A DNA stretch of 46,422 nt from a virus. The position numbers were made by a program, and so were the translations under genes. The stretch is taken from IMG/VR virus record IMGVR_UViG_3300012001_000015, positions 1-46,422 of that record. One strand, written 5' to 3'. Below, in pieces: positions 21,597 to 30,826 of this stretch (within the stretch, counting starts at the first letter, position 1; every line of letters begins with the position of its first letter). The notes beneath the pieces are model-generated. The model did not search any database and was not told the DNA's origin. It saw only the letters and a program-made list of their open reading frames with translations.

Positions 21597-22112
21597 ATGG
21601 TTGATCTGTCCCAAGCAAGTTCTCAGGCTGTATTTGGAGAACTGGTTGGGATTAGCCAGCAGGCCGTCAGCGACTTGGTATCGCGCAGCGTATTGATGCC
21701 GGGCGATACGGCTGGCAGCTGGTTGCATGCGTATTGCTCCCACCTCCGCGAACAAGCTGCGGGCCGCGCCGCCGCCGGCGACCTCGACCTGGCTGGCGAA
21801 CGTGCAGCGCTTGCGCGGGTCCAGCGCGAACGAATCGAAATGCAAAACGCAGTCACGCGCCGCGAGCTGGCGCCGGTTGCGCTGCTGGAATCTGCCCTGG
21901 CGACGATCGGCCGGCAGGTTGCCGCAATTCTGGAAGCTATCCCCGTCAACATCAAGCGCCGGTCCAATAACCTGACATCAGAAGACATTCAGTTCATGGT
22001 CGAGGAAATCGCCAAGGCGCGCAACCTGGCTGCACAGGCGCAGCTAGAAATGAAAGATGCGGATGTGGACGGAAATTCGGAAAGCGATACGGAAGGGACT
22101 GAAGAGTATTGA
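21597..22112 (+). CDS. Terminase small subunit (Nu1-like)
   Basis: 171 residues from the ATG at 21597. The N-terminal winged-HTH segment FGELVGISQQAVSDLVSRS (~12-30) recognises the packaging site in this family. A charged helical middle (ARVQRERIEMQNAVTRRELA) connects to the large subunit, and the tail is acidic. Overlaps the large subunit start by 56 bases. With the large subunit it forms the DNA-packaging motor. Confidence 0.88.
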   Translation: MVDLSQASSQAVFGELVGISQQAVSDLVSRSVLMPGDTAGSWLHAYCSHLREQAAGRAAAGDLDLAGERAALARVQRERIEMQNAVTRRELAPVALLESALATIGRQVAAILEAIPVNIKRRSNNLTSEDIQFMVEEIAKARNLAAQAQLEMKDADVDGNSESDTEGTEEY

Positions 22113-24087
22113 GGTCCCGATGCCGATGCGCCTATCCCAATGGGCCGCAGAGCATTTTTATTTAAGTGGTGAGTCATCGTACGTTGAAGGGGCATGGAAG
22201 GCCTATCCGTATCAGACGGGCATTCTCGATGCCTTCAGCAATGATGACATCGAGGAGGCAACGTTTCAAAAGTCGGCGCGCGTCGGCTATACCAAGATGA
22301 TTGTTGCCGCAATTGGTTATTTCGCGCACCACAAACGTCGTAATCAAGCAATTTGGCAACCGACGGATGACGACGCAGACGAGTTCGTCAAGGTTGAGCT
22401 CGACACCATGCTGCGCGACGTGCCGGTCATGCAGGAGGTACTGCCGACGCACCTCAGTCGCGACAAGAGAAGCACGCTGCGCGCCAAAGTATTTCTAGGG
22501 TCGATCGCATATATCCGCGGCGGCAAGGCGGCAAAGAACTACCGGCGACTGTCTGTCGATGTCGTCATTCTGGATGAGCTTGACGGCTTTGATCTGGATA
22601 TCGAAAAAGAAGGCAGCCCCGACAAGCTAGCGAAGAAGCGTACCGAAGGCGCGACCTTCCCCAAGCAAATCATGGGGTCTACGCCAAAGCTGAAGGGATT
22701 CAGCCGCATTGAGGCGCGGTATCAGCAGAGTGATTTGAGATTCAAGTTTCACGTTCCTTGCCCGGTATGCGATGAAGAACACGCGCTCGAGTTCGGCGGG
22801 GAGAAGAAACTCTACGGTTTCAAATGGATCGATCGCGATCCGGAGACAGTCGGTTATGCGTGCCCGCATTGCGGTGGGATTTACAAGCAAGCCGATTACT
22901 TATCGGTCTGGGAGCGTGGGCGCTGGATCGCGGAGGACGGCACCTGGATCGATTCCGACTCTCGGTTTCACGCAACTGGCGGTGAAATCGTCAAAGCGCC
23001 ACGCTCGATCGCTTTCCATATCTGGACGGCGTACAGCCCACAAGCGACCTGGCAACAAATTGTCCGTGAATATCTCAGCGCCGTTGACAAACTGCGCTCC
23101 GGCGACAAGAGCGAATTAAAAACTTTCACGAACACCACGCTGGGCGAGACCTGGGAAGAGGAAGTTGAAAAGACCGAGGCAGACGAACTGTCGAGGCGGG
23201 CCGAAGACTATCCGCTACGCATCGTGCCCAAGGGTGGACTTGTCCTGGTTGCCGGCGTCGACGTCCAGTCAAACCGATTCGAAATCGTTACCTGGGCAAT
23301 CGGGCGCGGCGAGGAAATGTGGGTAGTCGATTACCACGTCATCGACGCAAATCCTGCGGATGAGCGCGACTGGGAAGAGAAGCTCGACCCTTATTTGCAG
23401 CTGAGGTTCCGGCATGCACAAGGACAAACGCTCGGTATAGAAGCGGCGGCAATCGACACCGGTGGACACTTTACCCATCAGGCCTATAACTTTTGCCGCG
23501 TGCGTACCAGGCGCAAGATTTATGCGATCAAGGGCGATACACGCCAAGGGCAGCAGGTGAAGGGCCGGAGCAGTTATCAGGATGTAAACCATCGCGGCGT
23601 CATCTTGAAAAGGGGCGTGAAGCTCTGGATGGTGGGTACCGATACTGCGAAAGATTTGATATTTGGCCGCCTGCAAGTCACTTCTCCGGGCCCCGGGTAT
23701 GTTCATTTTTCGAAACACTTGCCCAATGAATTTTATGAGCAGCTGACATCGGAAGTGCGGGTCCTGCAGAGAACATCCGGCGGCGAACAATACCGGTGGG
23801 TAAAGCGGCGCGCACGCAATGAAGTGCTCGATTGCACGGTGTATGCACTGTTTTCAGCGCATGCGCTTGATCTGAACCGCTTTACCGACCGCATGTGGAC
23901 CAAATTGGAAGATGCGGTGTGCCCTCCAGTTGGCGACCTGTTCGCCAGTGAGTCGCCCGACATGGCAACAGCAGTACCGTCGCAAATGGATACCGATGCG
24001 GACGCTCAGCGCGAGGCCGATCTTCCGGGCGTAAAGCTGTTGATCAATGCGCAACCAAAGAAAACGTTTACCAGCCGTCTGGCCTAG
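22057..24087 (+). CDS. Terminase large subunit (GpA family)
   Basis: 676 residues of the lambda GpA type. The ATPase region has a Walker A-like KSARVGYTKM (~71-80) and Walker B VVILDELDGF (~167-176), then GSTPKLKGFSRI (coupling). A zinc-finger-like pair follows (CPVCDEEH and CPHCGG, ~235-275). The C-terminal nuclease part contains AGVDVQSNRFEIV with the conserved Asp. It cuts concatemeric DNA at cos and drives it into the prohead. It starts within the small-subunit gene. Confidence 0.95.
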   Translation: MRMWTEIRKAIRKGLKSIEVPMPMRLSQWAAEHFYLSGESSYVEGAWKAYPYQTGILDAFSNDDIEEATFQKSARVGYTKMIVAAIGYFAHHKRRNQAIWQPTDDDADEFVKVELDTMLRDVPVMQEVLPTHLSRDKRSTLRAKVFLGSIAYIRGGKAAKNYRRLSVDVVILDELDGFDLDIEKEGSPDKLAKKRTEGATFPKQIMGSTPKLKGFSRIEARYQQSDLRFKFHVPCPVCDEEHALEFGGEKKLYGFKWIDRDPETVGYACPHCGGIYKQADYLSVWERGRWIAEDGTWIDSDSRFHATGGEIVKAPRSIAFHIWTAYSPQATWQQIVREYLSAVDKLRSGDKSELKTFTNTTLGETWEEEVEKTEADELSRRAEDYPLRIVPKGGLVLVAGVDVQSNRFEIVTWAIGRGEEMWVVDYHVIDANPADERDWEEKLDPYLQLRFRHAQGQTLGIEAAAIDTGGHFTHQAYNFCRVRTRRKIYAIKGDTRQGQQVKGRSSYQDVNHRGVILKRGVKLWMVGTDTAKDLIFGRLQVTSPGPGYVHFSKHLPNEFYEQLTSEVRVLQRTSGGEQYRWVKRRARNEVLDCTVYALFSAHALDLNRFTDRMWTKLEDAVCPPVGDLFASESPDMATAVPSQMDTDADAQREADLPGVKLLINAQPKKTFTSRLA

Positions 24088-24094
24088 GAACTAA

Positions 24095-24361
24095 ATGTCA
24101 TCCTTTAATCCAAACACCAGTCTGTTTGCCGGCATGCCAACGGCCACGCTGCAACAAGCGCTGGCCACAGCCCAGCAGGCATATCTGGATCTGTCGACCG
24201 GCGCCAAAGGGGAGTCGTACTCCTATACGCAAGGCGATGGCGCCAAGGCGGTGACCTACACCAAGACCAATATCCAGCAGCTGATTACCCTGATCAAGGG
24301 ACTCCAGCTCCAGCTCGGCATTATTAGTCAGGCCCGCCGCCCAGCAAGGTTCAGGTTCTGA
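24095..24361 (+). CDS. Head-tail joining protein gpW
   Basis: 88 residues with the gpW-family pattern TLQQALATAQQAYLDLSTG and GDGAKAVTYTKTNIQQLITL. In lambda gpW stops DNA leakage and allows gpFII attachment. Located between terminase and portal as in lambda, and overlapping the portal start by one base (TGATG). Confidence 0.9.
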   Translation: MSSFNPNTSLFAGMPTATLQQALATAQQAYLDLSTGAKGESYSYTQGDGAKAVTYTKTNIQQLITLIKGLQLQLGIISQARRPARFRF

Positions 24362-25995
24362 TGGAGAACCCAGTGACGATACTCGGCCCTAACGGCTTGC
24401 CGTACGCGCCGACGCGCAGCCGTGCATCCATGTTGGTGGGGGCCAGCAACACGCCCTATGATGCGGCCGACCAGCGCGGCGACCACATGGCTGACTGGAA
24501 TCCGTACTTGGGATCGCCCGATGGCGAACTCAACATGTACCGTGACCGCATCGTGTCGCGCGTGCGGGATCTGGTGCGCAATGACGGTTGGGCATCCGGC
24601 GCCGTCACGCGCATTCTGGACAATGCGATCGGCGCGAATTTCCGTCCGATTTTCAAGCCGGACTATCAGGCGCTCGCGGCGCATACCGGTATCAAGGGAT
24701 TCGACCATGTGTGGGCGGACGAATATGGTCAGGCGCTGGAAGCGGCTTGGCGCACATGGGCCAACGATGTCGGTCGTTACTGCGATGCGCAGCGCAACCT
24801 GACAGTCGCGCAAATCATGCGCCTGGCGTTCCGCCACAAGATCATCGACGGCGATGCGCTGGCCGTGTTGCACTGGCTTCCCGGGCGCATTGGCGAGGGC
24901 CGGGCGCGCTATGCGACGACGATTCAGGTGGTCGACCCGGACCGGCTATCGAACCCGCAACTCAAATTCGATGCCGAAACCATGCGTGGCGGCGTCGAGA
25001 TCGATGCGTATGGTGCTGCGGTCGCGTACCACATTCGCAAGGCGCACCAGGGCGATTACTTCAGCGCGGCCAAGGCCGTGACATGGGAGCGCATCGAAAA
25101 AGAAACCAGCTGGGGTCGCCCGATCGTCGTGCATGATTTCGACCATGACCGAGCCGCCCAGCACCGCGGTGGTTCCGGCATCTTCGCGCCGGTGGTGCAG
25201 CGCTTGAAAATGCTGGTCAAATATGACGGCGCCGAACTGGACGCATCGATCATCAATGCGATTTTCGGGGCGTATATCGAATCGCCATTCGACCCGGCAA
25301 TAGTGGAACAGGCGCTCGGCGACACGTCGGAACTTGGCGCCTATCAAGACAGCCGAGCCTCGTTCCATGATGAACGCAGGATCAAGCTTGGTGGCGCCCG
25401 CATGCCGATCCTGTTCCCTGGCGAAAAAATCAACGCGGTCACTGCAGCGCGCCCGAACAGTAACTTCAAGGATTTCGAAGCAGCCGTGTTGCGCAATTTC
25501 GCAGCCGGGACCGGACTGTCCGCGCAACAGGTCAGCAACGACTGGTCGGACGTGAACTACAGCTCGGCACGCGGCGCCATGCTTGAGGCTTGGAAAACAC
25601 TGTCCCGCCGGCGCAATGACTTCGCGACCGGCTTCGGTCAGCCGATTGTCTGCGCCTTCACCGAAGAGGCGATGGAAGTCGACGATTTGCCGCTGCCGGC
25701 CGGCGCGCCATCATTTTCCGAATTTCGCGCCGCGTACTCGCGCACCAAATGGATGGGGCCCGGGCGCGGCATCATCGATCCGGTCAAAGAGCGCCAGGGC
25801 GCCATCCTCGGCATGGATGCTGCGCTATCGACGCTGGAAGATGAGGCGGCGGAACTGGGTGGTGTTGACTGGCGCGAAACCGTTGCGCAGCGCGCGATCG
25901 AGATTGCCCGCTTCAAGGAACTCGGCATTCCGCTGCCGGAGTGGGCCGCCGGCGCCGATGCGACCGAAGCAATCAATGAACCAAAGGCGACCTGA
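24361..25995 (+). CDS. Portal protein (lambda B family)
   Basis: 544 residues. DWNPYLGSPDGELNMYRDRI, SRVRDLVRNDGWASGAVTRI, and the C-terminal SARGAMLEAWKTLSRRRND and KWMGPGRGIIDPVKE segments are hallmarks of lambda-type portals, which form the dodecameric DNA gate of the head. Starts within gpW's stop (TGATG) and overlaps the protease start the same way, so stoichiometry is set by coupled translation. Confidence 0.95.
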   Translation: MENPVTILGPNGLPYAPTRSRASMLVGASNTPYDAADQRGDHMADWNPYLGSPDGELNMYRDRIVSRVRDLVRNDGWASGAVTRILDNAIGANFRPIFKPDYQALAAHTGIKGFDHVWADEYGQALEAAWRTWANDVGRYCDAQRNLTVAQIMRLAFRHKIIDGDALAVLHWLPGRIGEGRARYATTIQVVDPDRLSNPQLKFDAETMRGGVEIDAYGAAVAYHIRKAHQGDYFSAAKAVTWERIEKETSWGRPIVVHDFDHDRAAQHRGGSGIFAPVVQRLKMLVKYDGAELDASIINAIFGAYIESPFDPAIVEQALGDTSELGAYQDSRASFHDERRIKLGGARMPILFPGEKINAVTAARPNSNFKDFEAAVLRNFAAGTGLSAQQVSNDWSDVNYSSARGAMLEAWKTLSRRRNDFATGFGQPIVCAFTEEAMEVDDLPLPAGAPSFSEFRAAYSRTKWMGPGRGIIDPVKERQGAILGMDAALSTLEDEAAELGGVDWRETVAQRAIEIARFKELGIPLPEWAAGADATEAINEPKAT

Positions 25996-26864
25996 TGAAA
26001 TTTGAATTTTTGGCACAACGGTTGTTCAACACGCCGCTCGCAATTGCACCGGGAAAAGCGGAAGTGATCATGGCGGCGCTTGCGGACCGGCTCGGCATTG
26101 GGCAGATTGCACGGCTGACCGCGGCACCGATGGCCTATGACGAGTATGAGGACGATGATTACAGTGCACCAGGGCGCAATCCACGCGGCGGCTACGATAT
26201 CGTCGGCGGCGTCGCGATCATCGAAGTGTGCGGCACGCTGGTGCAGAAGCTGGGCACGCTGCGGCCCTACTCGGGTATGTCTGGCTATGACGGAATTCGG
26301 CAAAACTTCATGATGGCGATGAGCGATCCGGAAGTGAAGGCGATTATGCTCGACATCGACAGCCCGGGTGGCGAAGTGTCCGGCTGCTTCGACCTGGTCG
26401 ACGCGATCTACCAGGCACGCGGCAAGAAGCCGATCTGGTCAATCCTCAATGAGTCGGCCTACTCGGCCGCCTATGCGATTGCCAGCGCAGCAGACAAGAT
26501 CATCATCCCGCGCACCGGGGGTGTCGGCTCGATCGGCGTGATCTGGATGCACATGGACTGGTCCAAGGCGCTGACCGGGGCCGGATTCAAGGTGACGTTC
26601 ATCACCTACGGCGACACCAAAGCCGACGGGCACCCGGAAATCCCGCTCTCCACTGAGGCGCTGGCAAGGTTCCAGGGCGAAATCAACATGATGGGCGAAC
26701 TGTTCGTTTCGACAGTCGCCCGCAACAGGAATATTTCGGCGAAATCCGTCCGAGATACGCAAGCCGCAACGTTTCTTGGGGCTGATGGCGTAAGCCAAGG
26801 TCTTGCGGATGCTGTGATGGCGCCGGATGCCGCCTTTCGCCTTCTTCTGGCGGAAATCGATTAA
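25995..26864 (+). CDS. Prohead S49-family protease (lambda C-like)
   Basis: 289 residues, ClpP-fold S49 peptidase: MLDIDSPGGEVSG (oxyanion loop, ~116-128), catalytic Ser in YSAAYAIAS (~156) and Lys in GDTKADG (~209). In lambda the C protein carries its scaffold domain at the C-terminus. Here the protein ends after the protease domain and the scaffold-like part is in a separate gene beyond an HNH endonuclease gene. The stop TAA overlaps the HNH ATG. Confidence 0.93.
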   Translation: MKFEFLAQRLFNTPLAIAPGKAEVIMAALADRLGIGQIARLTAAPMAYDEYEDDDYSAPGRNPRGGYDIVGGVAIIEVCGTLVQKLGTLRPYSGMSGYDGIRQNFMMAMSDPEVKAIMLDIDSPGGEVSGCFDLVDAIYQARGKKPIWSILNESAYSAAYAIASAADKIIIPRTGGVGSIGVIWMHMDWSKALTGAGFKVTFITYGDTKADGHPEIPLSTEALARFQGEINMMGELFVSTVARNRNISAKSVRDTQAATFLGADGVSQGLADAVMAPDAAFRLLLAEID

Positions 26865-27280
26865 TGGAAGCAGATCGGTTTGAAAGCAAAATTGAGCGAG
26901 TTCCAGAATCAGGATGCTGGGTATGGACTGCAGCTCTTAATTCTTATGGGTACGGTCAATTTAAAAAAAATGGATCAATGCGTGGGGCTCATCGGATTAG
27001 CTATGAAAAATCAGTCGGCCCGATTCCAGTCGGATTAGTGCTCGATCACTTGTGCCGAAACAGATGCTGCGTAAATCCACATCACTTGGAACCTGTAACG
27101 ATTGCGGAAAACGTGGCACGCGGGAGTAGGGGCATTCTGAAAACACATTGTGTCAATGGTCACTTGCGTTCTGATGACAACATTTACATTAGGCCGGGCA
27201 ACCCCCATAGGGACTGCTTGATATGCAAACGAGCTGCCGCTAAAGCAGTAAGCAAATGCAACAGAACTATCTGTAATTAA
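26864..27280 (+). CDS. HNH homing-type endonuclease inserted in the head operon
   Basis: 138 residues. ESGCWVWTAALNSYGYGQFK (N-terminal DNA-binding), AHRISYE, then VLDHLCRNRCCVNPHHLEPV (HNH ~63-82) and a C-terminal zinc-binding pair (HCVNGH, DCLICK). This is the classic free-standing phage HNH homing nuclease. Base composition is visibly more AT-rich than the flanking head genes, and it sits between protease and scaffold, which are usually one gene. It starts one base into the upstream stop (TAATG). Confidence 0.92.
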   Translation: MEADRFESKIERVPESGCWVWTAALNSYGYGQFKKNGSMRGAHRISYEKSVGPIPVGLVLDHLCRNRCCVNPHHLEPVTIAENVARGSRGILKTHCVNGHLRSDDNIYIRPGNPHRDCLICKRAAAKAVSKCNRTICN

Positions 27281-27296
27281 CTTTAGGAGATTGACG

Positions 27297-27860
27297 ATGA
27301 AATTATCAAAACTGGCGGCTGCATTGCCATATGCACATTTGCTCGGCTTCTCTGCCGCTAAAGCGGAAGACGATGACGAGATGAAGCAGGGCGCCGATGA
27401 ATCCGACGAGGACTATGCCAAGCGCATGGAAGAGGAGGATAAAAAGGAAACGGAAGACGACGCCAAAAAGGCCGAAGACGACAAGGGAAAAAAGGACGCC
27501 AAAGCTGAAGAGGGCGATGACGACGAAGAAGAAGACGACGAAAAGAAGGATGACAAGGAACAGGCCGCTCGCAAGTCCGAGCGCGCACGCTGTGCCGCCA
27601 TTTTCAAATGTGACGCAGCGGGCTCACGTCCTGATGTCGCCGCCCACCTGGCATTCGCAACCGATATGTCGAGCGCAGATGCCATCGCCATGTTGAGCAC
27701 CGTCGCCGGCGGCAAGACTCGCGGCCTGGCAAGCCGCATGGCAACAGTCCAGACCCCGAATGTGGGAACGGAAGCAGGCGCTGTACCCGCAGCAAACAGC
27801 CCGCAAGGGGTAGCAGCGCGAATTGTCGCAGCAGGTAAAAAACGCCGCGGCGAATCCTGA
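27297..27860 (+). CDS. Scaffold-like protein, C-terminal half of a protease-scaffold gene
   Basis: 187 residues from the ATG at 27297 (AGGAG upstream). A highly acidic, Lys/Asp/Glu-rich stretch (~28-100) is followed by ERARCAAIFKCDAAGSRPDV and LAFATDMSSADAIAMLSTVA, which are the usual C-terminal scaffold motifs of S49-protease fusions. It probably guides capsid assembly and is digested by the protease. The short hydrophobic start (LAAALPYAHLLGF) is also seen in such domains. Separated from the protease by the HNH gene. Confidence 0.8.
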   Translation: MKLSKLAAALPYAHLLGFSAAKAEDDDEMKQGADESDEDYAKRMEEEDKKETEDDAKKAEDDKGKKDAKAEEGDDDEEEDDEKKDDKEQAARKSERARCAAIFKCDAAGSRPDVAAHLAFATDMSSADAIAMLSTVAGGKTRGLASRMATVQTPNVGTEAGAVPAANSPQGVAARIVAAGKKRRGES

Positions 27861-27892
27861 TTTCAACTTTTCCATATTAAGGAACCATAACC

Positions 27893-28309
27893 ATGACACT
27901 TACCGTCAATTCGTTGGGCGACAACCCGCAGACCCCCGGCATCTATGCTGAGGCCTATATCCCAGATCAACTGATCGCGGGCAACCACAAGCTGGTGACC
28001 GATTCGGTGACCATTCTTTCCGGGCAGGTGCTGCAGCGCGGCTCCGTGCTGGGCAAAATCACCGCATCGGACAAATACATTCTGGCCTTGAGCGCTGCCG
28101 TGGACGGCTCACAGAATCCGGTCGCCATCGCGGCTGACTATATCGACGCAACCGCCGGCGATGTCACTGGTGGCATCTACCTGGCTGGGGAATTCAACAG
28201 CACAGCGATCACGCTCGGCACCGGCATCACGCTGGCGGCGGCGACTGCAGCTCTCCGGCCGTTGTCGATGTATCTGAAAACCAACGTCAGCGCAACCGAC
28301 CCGACCTAA
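27893..28309 (+). CDS. Head decoration protein gpD
   Basis: 138 residues, beta-rich, matching lambda gpD type (QTPGIYAEAYIPDQLIAGNH, QVLQRGSVLGKI, NPVAIAADYIDATAGD). It stabilises the expanded capsid against DNA pressure as trimers on the surface. Followed by an intrinsic terminator. Confidence 0.9.
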   Translation: MTLTVNSLGDNPQTPGIYAEAYIPDQLIAGNHKLVTDSVTILSGQVLQRGSVLGKITASDKYILALSAAVDGSQNPVAIAADYIDATAGDVTGGIYLAGEFNSTAITLGTGITLAAATAALRPLSMYLKTNVSATDPT

Positions 28310-28328
28310 ACAATCCCGCCCAGCTAAG

Positions 28329-28350
28329 GCCCTCTCCGGAGGGCTTTTTT
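28329..28350 (+). terminator. Intrinsic terminator between gpD and capsid
   Basis: GCCCTC / GAGGGC stem (28329-28334, 28339-28344) with a TCCG loop and six T residues. Partial attenuation before the major capsid gene is common in phages. Confidence 0.75.
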
Positions 28351-28378
28351 AATGGACAAAAATTTACGGAGCTAGCAA

Positions 28379-29452
28379 ATGCCAAACAACACTTTCATCT
28401 ACGACACCAACGCACTGATTGGCGTCGTCCCGAACTTGAAGCGTCCTCAGAAATTCCTGCTGGACAAATTTTTCCCGAATATCGTCATGTCCGACACCGA
28501 ATATGTGTCGATCGACGTTGACGTCGGCAAGCGCCGCATGTCGCCGTTCGTCTCTCCGCTGGTCGAGGGAAAACTGGTTGAGCAACGCCGGTTCCAAACC
28601 AACGTGTTCAAGCCCGCCTACATCAAGGACAAGCGCGCTCCGGATCTGCGCAAGCCAGTTCGCCGCATGATCGGCGAGCGTATCGGCGGCGAGCTGCTTG
28701 GCGCCGAGCGTGAGGCCGCCAATCTCGAAGCCGAGATGACCGACCAGATCGACATGATCGATCGCCGCCTGGAATGGATGGCATCGCAAGCGCTGGTCGG
28801 CGGCTCCGTCACGATCGCTGGCGATGGCTTCCCGTCCGTCGTGGTTGACTTCGGTCGGGATGCAGCGCTCTCCATTGCCCTGGCAGGTGCTGCCAAGTGG
28901 GACGCCGCGTTTGCAGCGGTTGGTGCAAATGGCATCTTTACCGTGCCGTCGACCAACATCGAGCAGTGGTCCCACATCATGTTGAAGAAATCGGGCGGCG
29001 TTGCCACCGATCTGATCTTCACCACGACGTCCTGGCTGCTGTTCATCGCCGACACCAACGTGCAGAAGTCGGTCTACTATCCGCGCGTCGGCGAAAGCAA
29101 CAACGTCAACTACGGCTCGCAGACTCAGCGCGGTGCGCAGTACAAGGGCAAGTGGGGCCAGTACGATTTGTGGGTCTATAACGACTGGTACGTCGATGAC
29201 AACAACGTCGAGCAGCCGATGCTGGTCGATGGCTCGGTGATCATGAGCGGCGCCGATCTGATGGGCACCCGCGCATTCGGTCAAATCCTCGACCCAGCGT
29301 TCAACTATGCGGCTATGCCTTACGCGCCGAAGACCTGGCTGGAAAACGACCCTGCGCAGCGCTTCATCATGATGCAGTCATCGCCGATCGTCATTCCGTC
29401 GCGCGTCAATGCCTCGCTGTGCGCAACGGTTGCTACTGCGGTAGTGAGCTAA
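28379..29452 (+). CDS. Major capsid protein (lambda E type)
   Basis: 357 residues of the HK97-fold gpE family: FIYDTNALIGVVPNLKRPQK, SPFVSPLVEGKLVEQR, RMIGERIGGELLGAEREA (E-loop/helix) and the C-terminal PAFNYAAMPYAPKTWLENDP. The ATG at 28379 is preceded by GGAG. It forms the icosahedral shell. Confidence 0.95.
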   Translation: MPNNTFIYDTNALIGVVPNLKRPQKFLLDKFFPNIVMSDTEYVSIDVDVGKRRMSPFVSPLVEGKLVEQRRFQTNVFKPAYIKDKRAPDLRKPVRRMIGERIGGELLGAEREAANLEAEMTDQIDMIDRRLEWMASQALVGGSVTIAGDGFPSVVVDFGRDAALSIALAGAAKWDAAFAAVGANGIFTVPSTNIEQWSHIMLKKSGGVATDLIFTTTSWLLFIADTNVQKSVYYPRVGESNNVNYGSQTQRGAQYKGKWGQYDLWVYNDWYVDDNNVEQPMLVDGSVIMSGADLMGTRAFGQILDPAFNYAAMPYAPKTWLENDPAQRFIMMQSSPIVIPSRVNASLCATVATAVVS

Positions 29453-29454
29453 CC

Positions 29455-29682
29455 ATGGCCGCCAAGTTAGTGACGGCAATTGTTGCTGAGCGCAAGACCG
29501 TTCTGTTCGAGGGCAAGTACGCCGGTCCCGGCACTGAAATCAGCCTCCCGGCTGACGAAGTAGCAGAGCTGCGCGCGCTCGGGTTCCTCGTGGATCCCAC
29601 GGCGCCCGAAGCTCCTGCAACTGGCGAGGGGCCGACGTTTGATCTGCCAGCCGGCCCGCAAGTAAAGGTCGGTAAGGAATGA
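29455..29682 (+). CDS. Small head protein in the FI position
   Basis: 75 residues from the ATG at 29455. MAAKLVTAIVAERKTVLFEG plus GTEISLPADEVAELRALGFL resembles small head-completion proteins between the capsid and gpFII genes. The tail is Pro/Gly-rich. Overlaps the next gene by ATGA. Confidence 0.65.
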   Translation: MAAKLVTAIVAERKTVLFEGKYAGPGTEISLPADEVAELRALGFLVDPTAPEAPATGEGPTFDLPAGPQVKVGKE

Positions 29683-30011
29683 TCGACTGGGACAAGATAG
29701 TGAACGGCCCGGTGATGGGCGTGTTCGGCGAGCCGGCAGTATTCCAGCCGGTAGTCGGCGCGCCCTTTGATATCCACGGGACTTTTCATGAGGCGTATAA
29801 AAGCGTCGATCTGGTCGGCGGCATGGGCGTCACTTCGGAGATGCCCGCGCTCGGCGTTCAGCTATCTGAGTTCCTTATCCATCCCCTGCAAAAAGACCGC
29901 GTCGCGATCACCGCTACTGCCTTGCACGGTGGTGGCACATACGCAGTGAAGGAAGTCCAGCCAAATGGACTTGGCGCGGCCGTACTGCTTCTCAACCGTG
30001 TGGGGGACTGA
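29679..30011 (+). CDS. Head-tail joining protein (gpFII-like)
   Basis: 110 residues, all-beta appearance (GVFGEPAVFQPVVGAPFDIH, GVQLSEFLIHPLQKDRVAIT). This matches the head-tail joining family that caps the connector. Its stop overlaps the next start (TGATG). Confidence 0.8.
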   Translation: MIDWDKIVNGPVMGVFGEPAVFQPVVGAPFDIHGTFHEAYKSVDLVGGMGVTSEMPALGVQLSEFLIHPLQKDRVAITATALHGGGTYAVKEVQPNGLGAAVLLLNRVGD

Positions 30012-30628
30012 TGGCTGACCAAACGATGTTGGCACGCCGCCAGATTCGCTTAGCGGCACTGGCTGCGCTGACCGGTGCGTCGTTTGCCGGTGTCGTGATT
30101 GACTCGCCTGGCGACTGGTCGACCCCTCCCGAGGCTCTGCCGGCGATATTGTTGCGCGCGACAGATGACCGCAAGGAATCGATCACCAAAGGCCAACCCG
30201 AGTTCACCACGACCATCAGCCTCGAAATCGAGGCGCGGGTAGGTGCAGTCGATGACGCTGCAGCGCAAGACGCCATTGAGGCGCTTTGCTATGCCATCGA
30301 AATGGCGTTGCTGACGAATTACGCGCTTATTTCAATCGTCAATCAGGTTGCCTCGTTCGACACAAAGATGGAAATTTCATCTGACGGGAAGATTCATTTT
30401 GGTGGCGCCAGGATGACGGTGAATTTTGAAGTGCCGGAGATGTTCGATCCGTTCGCAACCGTCTTGCCGCCTGCCTTGACTAGCTTTGGCCTGCATTTCG
30501 ATGCTGGGTCGCCATTCGATTCGACCGGCACTTATGCCAATCCGCTGTTCCCTGGCTTACCCGCACCGCGTACCTCTGGGCCTGATGGCCGCGACGAGGG
30601 CGCTCTTGATATTACGTTGCCCCAATAG
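30011..30628 (+). CDS. Tail terminator or minor tail protein (gpU-like position)
   Basis: 205 residues. ARRQIRLAALAALTGASFAG, STPPEALPAILLRATDDRKE and TTTISLEIEARVGAVDDAAA follow the usual pattern of tail completion proteins (a minor-tail or terminator protein). It is the last protein before the tail-sheath module, fitting a neck/tail terminator. Confidence 0.7.
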   Translation: MADQTMLARRQIRLAALAALTGASFAGVVIDSPGDWSTPPEALPAILLRATDDRKESITKGQPEFTTTISLEIEARVGAVDDAAAQDAIEALCYAIEMALLTNYALISIVNQVASFDTKMEISSDGKIHFGGARMTVNFEVPEMFDPFATVLPPALTSFGLHFDAGSPFDSTGTYANPLFPGLPAPRTSGPDGRDEGALDITLPQ

Positions 30629-30637
30629 GAGTCCCTT

Positions 30638-30826
30638 ATGTACGTGAGACCAGCGCCGGGTATAAAAATCCGCGACCCTGATTTATTGGATTTCCTCCCG
30701 ATTGAGGGCAGAGAAGTCCCCACCACAGATTTCTGGAATCGCCGTCTACGTGACGGCGATGTCATTTCTGGCGCGCCAGAAGTTGCCAGTAACGTTAAAA
30801 AAACTGACCGGAGTAAAGAACAATGA
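30638..30826 (+). CDS. DUF2635 family protein (Mu-like tail)
   Basis: 62 residues; RPAPGIKIRDPDLLDFLPIE then TTDFWNRRLRDGD is the DUF2635 signature, found directly upstream of Mu-type tail sheath genes. Function is unknown. Overlaps the sheath start by ATGA. Confidence 0.85.
   Translation: MYVRPAPGIKIRDPDLLDFLPIEGREVPTTDFWNRRLRDGDVISGAPEVASNVKKTDRSKEQ

Noticed and set aside
24588-25136. Long alternative frames inside portal, terminase and methyltransferase genes
   Set aside because: They lie in other frames of genes with clear family motifs, are Arg/Pro-rich and lack ribosome sites.
26864-27280. Group I intron with an internal HNH endonuclease
   Set aside because: The HNH gene starts in the protease stop codon and no intron-like structured flanks or interrupted coding frame are visible; a free-standing gene fits better.
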